Shown one piece after another: positions 6,868 through 11,713 of a DNA stretch of 11,713 nt. Source of the stretch: JANQPX01 sp039028235 (GTDB taxonomy: Bacteria; Pseudomonadota; Alphaproteobacteria; Geminicoccales; Geminicoccaceae); assembly GCA_039028235.1 (NCBI GenBank), contig JBCCIN010000141.1, positions 1 to 11,713 of the forward strand, written 5' to 3'. A program made the translations under genes and the position numbers. How positions within the stretch are numbered: the first letter of the stretch is position 1; every line of letters starts with the position of its first letter. Under the pieces are notes generated by a model. The model was given only the letters and a program-made list of their open reading frames with translations, was not told where the DNA came from and ran no database searches.

Positions 6868-7548
6868 ATGCGTGTCCTGATCATCGAAGACGACAAAGCC
6901 GTCGCCGATTATGTGCGAACCGGCCTTGCCGAACGGGGCCATACGGTCGATGTCGCCCATGACGGACGGGACGGGCTCTTTCAGGCATCGTCGGAGTCCT
7001 ACGACGCCATCATCGTCGACATGATGCTGCCGACCGTCGACGGGTTGACGATCCTGCACGCGCTGCGCGCATCGAAGGTGACGACACCCAGGCTGGTGCT
7101 GAGCGCCAAGTCGAAGGTTCAAGATCGTGTCGAAGGGCTCCGCGCCGGCGCCGACGACTATCTGGTCAAGCCCTTTGCCTTCGAGGAGCTGCTCGCCCGT
7201 CTCGAAGTGATCATCTCCCGAGGTGGAGCGAGGGACGAGCGGGTCACGACCTTGTCGGCCCACGACCTCGACATGGATTTGCTGGCACGCACCGTCGCCC
7301 GTGACGGCCACGAGATCGAACTGCATGCGACCGAGTTCAAGCTGCTGGAATATCTCTTGCGGCACAAAGGGCAGGTGGTGACCCGCACCATGATTCTCGA
7401 GAATGTCTGGGACTATAATTTCGATCCGCAGACCAACATCATCGATGTCCACATCAGTCGTCTTCGGCAGAAGATCGACAAGGGCCACGAACAGCCCATC
7501 ATCACCACGGTGCGCGGGGCCGGCTACAAAGTGCCCGCGGACAGCTGA
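6868..7548 (+). CDS. OmpR/PhoB-family response regulator
   Basis: A 226-residue transcription factor activated by phosphorylation. The receiver domain (1-118) has the acidic pair in IIEDD (D9, D10), phospho-acceptor D51 in IIVDMMLP, S79 at the Thr/Ser switch position and K101 in VKPF. The C-terminal winged-helix domain (about 127-224) has the family ATEFKLLEYLLRHKG and HISRLRQKI recognition region and ends in RGAGYKV. I chose the ATG at 6868, preceded by GAGG five bases upstream; a longer reading from 6730 overlaps the previous gene and adds non-homologous residues. Its stop overlaps the start of the kinase by one base, indicating translational coupling. The sequence falls with CusR/CopR/QseB-like regulators, but the signal and targets are unknown. 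Confidence 0.95.
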   Translation: MRVLIIEDDKAVADYVRTGLAERGHTVDVAHDGRDGLFQASSESYDAIIVDMMLPTVDGLTILHALRASKVTTPRLVLSAKSKVQDRVEGLRAGADDYLVKPFAFEELLARLEVIISRGGARDERVTTLSAHDLDMDLLARTVARDGHEIELHATEFKLLEYLLRHKGQVVTRTMILENVWDYNFDPQTNIIDVHISRLRQKIDKGHEQPIITTVRGAGYKVPADS

Positions 7549-8627
7549 TGCGCGCCATCGACTCGCTCAGCAGCAGTTCCAGCCTTCGGGTCGGCCTGTT
7601 GCTGGCCTTCCTCATGCTGCTCGCCGCCTTTTTTGTGGGCTACGGCCTCCTCGGAGGAGGCGACGACCTGGCGGTCGAGCGCGCAGGCGCCCAATCCGAT
7701 GCGACACCCCATCTCCAAAATCTCCTCGGCTGGTCGCTGATCGTCTTCCTGGTCTTAAGCGCCGCCGCCAGCCTCGGTATCGGCTATTACGTCTTCAGCC
7801 GGATCAACCGCATCGCTGATACTGCTGGTAATATCATGACATCGGGCGATCTCACCTCGCGCCTGCCGATCGACAGCAGCTGGGACGACCTGAGCAAGCT
7901 CTCGGTCGTCTTAAATAGGATGCTGGCTGAGATCGAAGCGCTGATGGGCAGTGTGAAGTCCGTTTCCGACAATATCGCCCACGATCTTCGAAGCCCGCTC
8001 ACACGGCTGAAGACCCGGATCGATCAGATCGATGATCCGACGCTGCGCGCCACCCTGCGCGAAGACGTCGACGGCATCCTGAACATGTTCAACGCGCTCT
8101 TGCGGATCGCCGAGATCGAGGCGGACAAGCAGGACAGTGCTTTTGCGCCTATCCAGCTGGACAAGCTCCTGGATGATGCCATCGATCTCTACCGCCCGCT
8201 GGCCGATGCCAAAGCCTTGGAGATTGCGACCGATCTTACCGAATGCCGTGTGATCGGCGATCGCGATCTCCTGTTTCAGGCGATTTCCAATCTGCTCGAC
8301 AACGCCATCAAGTTCTCACCCGAAGGAAGCGGGATCGTCGTGAGCGCCCGCGATCAGGGCGATGCCGCGGTGGTCGAGATCGCTGATGGTGGCATCGGCA
8401 TTCCGGATCGTCACAAGGAGGAGGTGACCAAGCGCTTCTTTCGCGTCGACGAGAGCCGGTCAGCGCCGGGTCATGGTCTCGGCCTTGCCATGGTCGCGGC
8501 GATCGTCAAGCGCCATGGCGGCGGGCTCGGCCTCCATGACGCCAGCGATCATGAGAAATTGCCAGGCCTTCGCTGCCGCCTCCTCTTGCCGGTTTCGGGC
8601 AAGGACCTCGTGGCCGGGCAGCCCTAG
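7548..8627 (+). CDS. Membrane sensor histidine kinase, partner of the preceding response regulator
   Basis: A 359-residue inner-membrane kinase. TM1 is about 13-35 and TM2 about 59-83, with a loop of only about 22 residues outside, followed by HAMP (84-137), HisKA with H145 in IAHDLRSPLTR, and the ATPase domain: N-box LLDNAIKFSP (N252), D280 in ADGGIGIP, F-box FFRVDES and GHGLGLAM (308-315). All catalytic boxes are intact. The short loop leaves little room for a periplasmic ligand domain, so sensing through the membrane or a partner is likely. The gene starts with ATG overlapping the regulator stop. Its TAG stop shares the palindrome CTAG (8624-8627) with the stop of the convergent DUF3833 gene. 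Confidence 0.95.
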   Translation: MRAIDSLSSSSSLRVGLLLAFLMLLAAFFVGYGLLGGGDDLAVERAGAQSDATPHLQNLLGWSLIVFLVLSAAASLGIGYYVFSRINRIADTAGNIMTSGDLTSRLPIDSSWDDLSKLSVVLNRMLAEIEALMGSVKSVSDNIAHDLRSPLTRLKTRIDQIDDPTLRATLREDVDGILNMFNALLRIAEIEADKQDSAFAPIQLDKLLDDAIDLYRPLADAKALEIATDLTECRVIGDRDLLFQAISNLLDNAIKFSPEGSGIVVSARDQGDAAVVEIADGGIGIPDRHKEEVTKRFFRVDESRSAPGHGLGLAMVAAIVKRHGGGLGLHDASDHEKLPGLRCRLLLPVSGKDLVAGQP

Positions 8628-9163
8628 GACGGCCCCATTTTCTCCATGAAGATGGTGACTTCGGCAAAAACGATCCCGAACTTCTTGATGTAGGATCGGT
8701 TGAAGATCCGCCTATCATCGACCGCCCAGATCCAGTCCTCGAAGGTGACGCGATAGGTATCGTCACCGACCGGAAGGTCCATCTCATAACCCCAGAACAT
8801 GGCATTGCCGTAAGCCGTGCCGGAAGCAGACGGGATGTCGCCGGCGGAACCGCTATAGCTGGTCTCTCCATCCTTGGTGATGGTCCAGATCCGCTCCTCG
8901 ACACCCTCGCCAAGGCTGTAGGTGAAGGTTTCGTCAAGTGTGACAACACCGTCCTCGACACTGCCGATGATGTCGGCTTCGAACTGCTGCACGAGATTGC
9001 CGGAGCGATCCTGGACAATGCCCCACGCCTTGATCTCACCGTCGAAGAACCGCTCAAGGCGGAATTCAGGTGTGTTGTCGCGATAGAGATCGCCGTCGAT
9101 CGCCGGCTTGGTGCATGCTGACAGGCCGAGCAGGGCGACAAGGATGAGAGACAGGCGTTTCAT
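8624..9163 (-). CDS. DUF3833 family lipoprotein
   Basis: A 179-residue lipoprotein. The N-terminus MKRLSLILVALLGLSAC has a lipobox LSAC with C17 as lipidation site. The mature domain has the DUF3833 landmarks: RFFDGEIKAWG (38-48), a beta-rich middle, and FEDWIWAVDDRRIFNRS followed by KKFGIVFAEVTIF at the end. The start at 9161-9163 is chosen for the signal peptide and a GGGAG ribosome site; a longer in-frame reading exists but overlaps the previous gene. The start overlaps the stop of the chalcone-isomerase-like gene by ATGA, so they are translationally coupled. Biochemical function of the family is unknown to me; its cluster partners suggest membrane-lipid or oxidative-stress work at the periplasmic face. 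Confidence 0.88.
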   Translation of the reverse strand: MKRLSLILVALLGLSACTKPAIDGDLYRDNTPEFRLERFFDGEIKAWGIVQDRSGNLVQQFEADIIGSVEDGVVTLDETFTYSLGEGVEERIWTITKDGETSYSGSAGDIPSASGTAYGNAMFWGYEMDLPVGDDTYRVTFEDWIWAVDDRRIFNRSYIKKFGIVFAEVTIFMEKMGPS

Positions 9164-9687
9164 GACGAAGCACTCCCGATCAGCTGGGCTCGAAGCTCGG
9201 GATTCGACGTTTTCTCGCCGAGCCATATGTCGAAGAAGCGGCGGCTGAATTCCGGATCGCGAATGGCGCCCGCGGGCTCGCCGTTTCTATAGAAAAGCGC
9301 GTCGCCATTCTCATCGACGACGCCGGTGAGGGTCGTCCGATCATCGACGTCCAGGAAGATCCCGGCCATCTGCTCTCCCCAACGCTGAAGGGTCGCGTCG
9401 TCGGTCATGCCCTGCTTGCGCATCTCGTCGATCGAGGCCTCGACGATGCTCTTGCCTTCGAGGTCGCGAAGGTAGCTGAGCGACAGGGCGAACGGCTTGT
9501 CGTCCGACCAGACACCGTCAGGCGCGTAGAGCGTGGCGTCGAAGACGCTCCAGAACAGGAACTTCAGGCGGCCTTCGCCAACCAGCTCGGCATCGGGAAT
9601 CTGCAGCCTTGCGGTCCGAAGATCGGCGGATGCAGGGCTGGTCAGTGCTAGGCTGGCGAAGACGAGCAGGAGTGCTGATTTACGCAT
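9160..9687 (-). CDS. Exported chalcone isomerase-like protein
   Basis: A 175-residue protein with a cleavable signal peptide (ALLLVFASLALTSPASA, cleavage after A21). The mature part matches the bacterial chalcone-isomerase-like family: KFLFWSVFDATLYAPDG (42-58), YLRDLEGKSIVEASIDEMRK (72-91), W103 and the closing FFDIWLGEKTSNPELRAQLIG (151-171). Plant members of this fold include fatty-acid-binding proteins, so lipid binding is more plausible than flavonoid chemistry. The ATG at 9685-9687 has a good AAGGAAA ribosome site; the upstream in-frame ATG has none. It lies 45 bp after the DUF2878 gene and overlaps the lipoprotein gene by 4 bp. Confidence 0.87.
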   Translation of the reverse strand: MRKSALLLVFASLALTSPASADLRTARLQIPDAELVGEGRLKFLFWSVFDATLYAPDGVWSDDKPFALSLSYLRDLEGKSIVEASIDEMRKQGMTDDATLQRWGEQMAGIFLDVDDRTTLTGVVDENGDALFYRNGEPAGAIRDPEFSRRFFDIWLGEKTSNPELRAQLIGSASS

Positions 9688-9732
9688 GGTCGTTTCCTTC
9701 AAAAGTCCGTCGATCGGTGCTGCCAAGCAGGC

Positions 9733-10266
9733 TCAGATCAGGGCGAGGGGCGATGGGGATGATGACGGGGCAGCGCGATAGACGCGGACGAATACGGCCA
9801 TCATGCCGGCCCAAAGCAGGCCGAGAAAGAGGGCGGTGGAGGTCGTGTCGAGCCCGAAGCTGACGGCCACAAGGCTCATACCGGCTATATAGCTGAGCGG
9901 TGCTGCGATCGCCGCCGCCGGTACGGCGATCAGCGGCTTCGCCAGGAGATAGCTCATGCTATGGCGAAATGTTGCGGTGAAGCCGAGCCAGACTCCGATC
10001 AGCCAGAAGGGGATTGGCAAGATGGAGGGCGACGGATCGAAGACGAAGACGCCGGCGAGCGTCAGGATGCTGTCCACGGCGATACCGATGGCCGCGCAGA
10101 TCAGGACGATCCTGATTTCGCCCTGTCGATCGGCGCACAGCAGGATATGAGCGGCCAGCAGCAGGGCGATCAGCCATTCGAGGGACTCCTGCCCCAAGAT
10201 GGCCGCGAACCAGATCGATTGAAACAGGACGAAGTTCAACCATTTCGGGTAGGTCATGGTCAGCAT
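9733..10266 (-). CDS. DUF2878 family inner-membrane protein
   Basis: A 177-residue polytopic membrane protein with five to six predicted hydrophobic segments (about 11-24, 30-45, 52-74, 85-102, 112-135 and 143-163). The opening LNFVLFQSIWFAAI, the conserved D65 within a membrane segment and the FWLIGVWLGFTATF region fit DUF2878. I place the start at 10264-10266 because a strong GGAGGAG ribosome site lies just upstream; an internal ATG at 10255 would leave that site too far away. Function is unknown. It sits 55 bp after the SDR gene, in the same orientation, inside the five-gene cluster. Confidence 0.85.
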   Translation of the reverse strand: MLTMTYPKWLNFVLFQSIWFAAILGQESLEWLIALLLAAHILLCADRQGEIRIVLICAAIGIAVDSILTLAGVFVFDPSPSILPIPFWLIGVWLGFTATFRHSMSYLLAKPLIAVPAAAIAAPLSYIAGMSLVAVSFGLDTTSTALFLGLLWAGMMAVFVRVYRAAPSSSPSPLALI

Positions 10267-10321
10267 CGACTCCTCCGGCAGCGTGTGTTGACGGCGGGAA
10301 CCAGGTGATAGGGGCAAACCA

Positions 10322-11074
10322 CTAGGCATCCTGAGCCTGCGTGGCGGCAGGCGCCGAGCCCGCTCTCATTCGTCGGCAAATCTGGATCTGCAGGGCCGTC
10401 GGCAGTGCCGAGAGCGTGCGCAGGATGGCGGCGAAGACGGTCGGGAAGTATCCGGTCCGTGTTCCCCGATCGATGTGGCGCATGATGGATATCGCCGCTT
10501 CTTCGGGGCTGATCCGCATGGGCATGTCGAAGTCATTGCGATCGGTCAGTGGTGTCTTGACGAAGCCGGGCGAGATGGTCTGCACGCGCAGGCCGCGATC
10601 CTTCAGGTCGACGTCGAGGGTCTTCGCCAGATAGAAGAGCGCCGCTTTGCTCGCCCCATAGGCCTGGCTTCGAGTGAACGGCAAAAGTCGGGCGAGGCTG
10701 TCGACGAAGACCAGTTGCGAGCCCTCCTTGAGGTTCGGCAGCAGCGCTTCCAGGCAGTGCACGACGCCGAAGAAATTGGTCTGGAAAACCCGTTCGAACA
10801 GCGCGCTTTCCCAATCATCGACATCGACATATTCGCAGCTGCCGGCGTTCAGAAGCACCACGTCAGCGGAGACGCGGCCGAGCGCCTTATGGCACTCGTC
10901 GAGATCGGTGATATCGAAGGCAAGCGGAATGATGCTCGGATGCTTGAACCGCATGTCCTCGAGCTTGGCCTGATTGCGGCCGCAGGCGATCACCTGCCAG
11001 CCATCGCGCGCCGCCTTGAACGCCGTCGCCTCGCCGATGCCGGAACTGGCACCTGTGATGAGGATCCGCTTCAT
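10322..11074 (-). CDS. Classical short-chain dehydrogenase/reductase
   Basis: A 250-residue cytosolic NAD(P)-dependent oxidoreductase. Motifs are complete: TGASSGIG (7-14), NAG (76-78), catalytic N100, S126, Y139 and K143 (YGASK), and the SPGFVKTPL segment (168-176). R33 after the second strand (CGRNQ) favours NADP. The substrate is unknown; in related clusters this SDR accompanies lipid-modifying enzymes, so a lipid-derived carbonyl is a reasonable guess. The ATG overlaps the stop of the NTF2-like gene (ATGA, 11071-11074). Confidence 0.93.
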   Translation of the reverse strand: MKRILITGASSGIGEATAFKAARDGWQVIACGRNQAKLEDMRFKHPSIIPLAFDITDLDECHKALGRVSADVVLLNAGSCEYVDVDDWESALFERVFQTNFFGVVHCLEALLPNLKEGSQLVFVDSLARLLPFTRSQAYGASKAALFYLAKTLDVDLKDRGLRVQTISPGFVKTPLTDRNDFDMPMRISPEEAAISIMRHIDRGTRTGYFPTVFAAILRTLSALPTALQIQICRRMRAGSAPAATQAQDA

Positions 11075-11493
11075 GGCACCATCCTCCGGCGAAGCCCTGC
11101 AACGACGATGCCGAGCAAAGGCACGTTCTCATAGATCATCGCGCCCATGTCATAATAGTCTCGCTGCATCACGATCTTGTCGTCAGCGATCGAGAGCTGG
11201 CTAACGCCATCGACGAGGATCGGCTTCCCACTTCGCAGATGCGCATGCTCGAACGACATGGTCCATGTCACGAAGGCCACGGATGGGCTGAGCCGATGGA
11301 TGGTCATGTCGAAGCTGCATGACCGGCAGTTTTGCATCAGGTTCTGAAAATAAACCTTGAGCGACGTCAGACCGGTATGGTCGGCCACAGGATCGATAAA
11401 CACGATCTGCTCGTCATAAACATCATCGAGTTCGTCCACGGAGCCACGTCCGAGATGCTGATAAAAGCGCTCGAAACGATCGATAACGTCCAT
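11071..11493 (-). CDS. SnoaL/NTF2-like protein
   Basis: A 140-residue protein of the nuclear transport factor 2-like cone fold. It opens with a helix (IDRFERFYQHLGRGSVDELDDVY) and the strand IVFIDPVADHTG, then LKVYFQNLMQN, a beta sheet and the DYYDMGAMIYE end. Members are small-molecule-binding proteins, isomerases or partners; no catalytic assignment is possible. The ATG at 11491-11493 is preferred (AAAAGG ribosome site, family-like start) over an upstream in-frame ATG at 11541. It is the first gene of the operon seen here and overlaps the SDR gene by 4 bp. Confidence 0.85.
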   Translation of the reverse strand: MDVIDRFERFYQHLGRGSVDELDDVYDEQIVFIDPVADHTGLTSLKVYFQNLMQNCRSCSFDMTIHRLSPSVAFVTWTMSFEHAHLRSGKPILVDGVSQLSIADDKIVMQRDYYDMGAMIYENVPLLGIVVAGLRRRMVP

Positions 11494-11713
11494 ATCGGGT
11501 ACCTTTTCGACTGTTCGTGCTGTCGAATGCCGATATGGCACAAGGGGGATGGTGACGACGTGGAATGAAGATTAAGCCTGTGTAATGTTCGCCCGATCTC
11601 GATCGGGATTATTTTGCCACGCGCAATCCATCGGCAGTCGGATCGAATAGGACAGGCTGATGACAATTACATCAGTGGCGCGGAATGCAGGTTCTTGCGG
11701 CGCGCCTTAGCAC
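11494..11713 (-). other. Upstream region of the NTF2-SDR operon
   Basis: These 220 bp hold no recognisable gene. Besides the palindrome at 11592-11607 there is an imperfect inverted repeat, TGATG and CATCA (11658-11662 and 11670-11674). The operon promoter is probably here, but I cannot fix its -35/-10 elements. Confidence 0.45.
11592..11607. promoter_or_regulatory. Perfect 16-bp palindrome upstream of the NTF2-SDR operon
   Basis: CCCGATC-TC-GATCGGG has perfect 7-bp arms with a 2-bp centre, 98 bp before the NTF2-like start. It could be an operator for a dimeric regulator. On the plus strand it is followed by ATTATTTT, so a terminator for a plus-strand transcript is an alternative, but no plus-strand gene is seen there. 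Confidence 0.4.

Noticed and set aside
11610..11648. A possible RpoE (ECF)-type promoter on the minus strand, CGATCC followed after 18 bp by CGTGGC.
   Set aside because: Only the -35 resembles the TGATCC consensus; the -10 match is poor, so it does not support control by RpoE/ChrR.
11661..11711. A 16-codon plus-strand frame starting with ATG near the right edge.
   Set aside because: It is very short, has no ribosome site and ends at a stop within the window.

Overview
The window is GC-rich, densely coded bacterial DNA. Its mix of genes suggests an alphaproteobacterium, although a relative in another proteobacterial class is possible: a Bug-type solute receptor, a MerR-type copper promoter, and the NTF2-like/SDR/DUF2878/chalcone-isomerase-like/DUF3833 cluster. 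There are no rRNA, tRNA, CRISPR, IS or phage features. No gene inside the window looks broken; only the multicopper oxidase at the left edge is cut.

Left block (1-5448, all on the minus strand, so read right to left). An extended-SDR sugar epimerase/dehydratase-like gene (4492-5448) comes first. After a 160-bp gap with a promoter-like site inside a perfect inverted repeat comes a tight pair: a periplasmic Bug/TctC-type solute receptor (3399-4331), then 12 bp later a trimethylamine-dehydrogenase-family iron-sulfur flavoprotein (1332-3386). The flavoprotein lacks the cysteine that anchors FMN and two of the three amine-bowl aromatics. A separate unit follows: a class II c-type cytochrome (746-1219) and a Tat-exported multicopper oxidase (1-727, 3' end cut). 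The promoter before the cytochrome has the 19-bp spacer and dyad of CueR/HmrR copper-responsive promoters, so this pair is probably a copper-induced periplasmic module rather than part of the amine operon.

Middle (5449-8627). A 308-bp divergent intergenic region carries a near-textbook GntR/FadR-type operator and a nested hairpin. On the plus strand lie a Gfo/Idh/MocA (inositol dehydrogenase-like) oxidoreductase and an OmpR-type response regulator/histidine kinase pair whose genes overlap by one base. The kinase has a very short periplasmic loop.

Right block (8624-11713, minus strand). A compact five-gene operon encodes an NTF2/SnoaL-like protein, a classical SDR, a DUF2878 membrane protein, an exported chalcone-isomerase-like protein and a DUF3833 lipoprotein, with two 4-bp ATGA overlaps. 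In other proteobacteria these families travel with cyclopropane-fatty-acid-synthase-like methyltransferases, a flavin amine-oxidase-like protein and the RpoE/ChrR singlet-oxygen system. Those partners are absent here and may lie beyond the right edge. A perfect 16-bp palindrome lies about 100 bp upstream of the operon.
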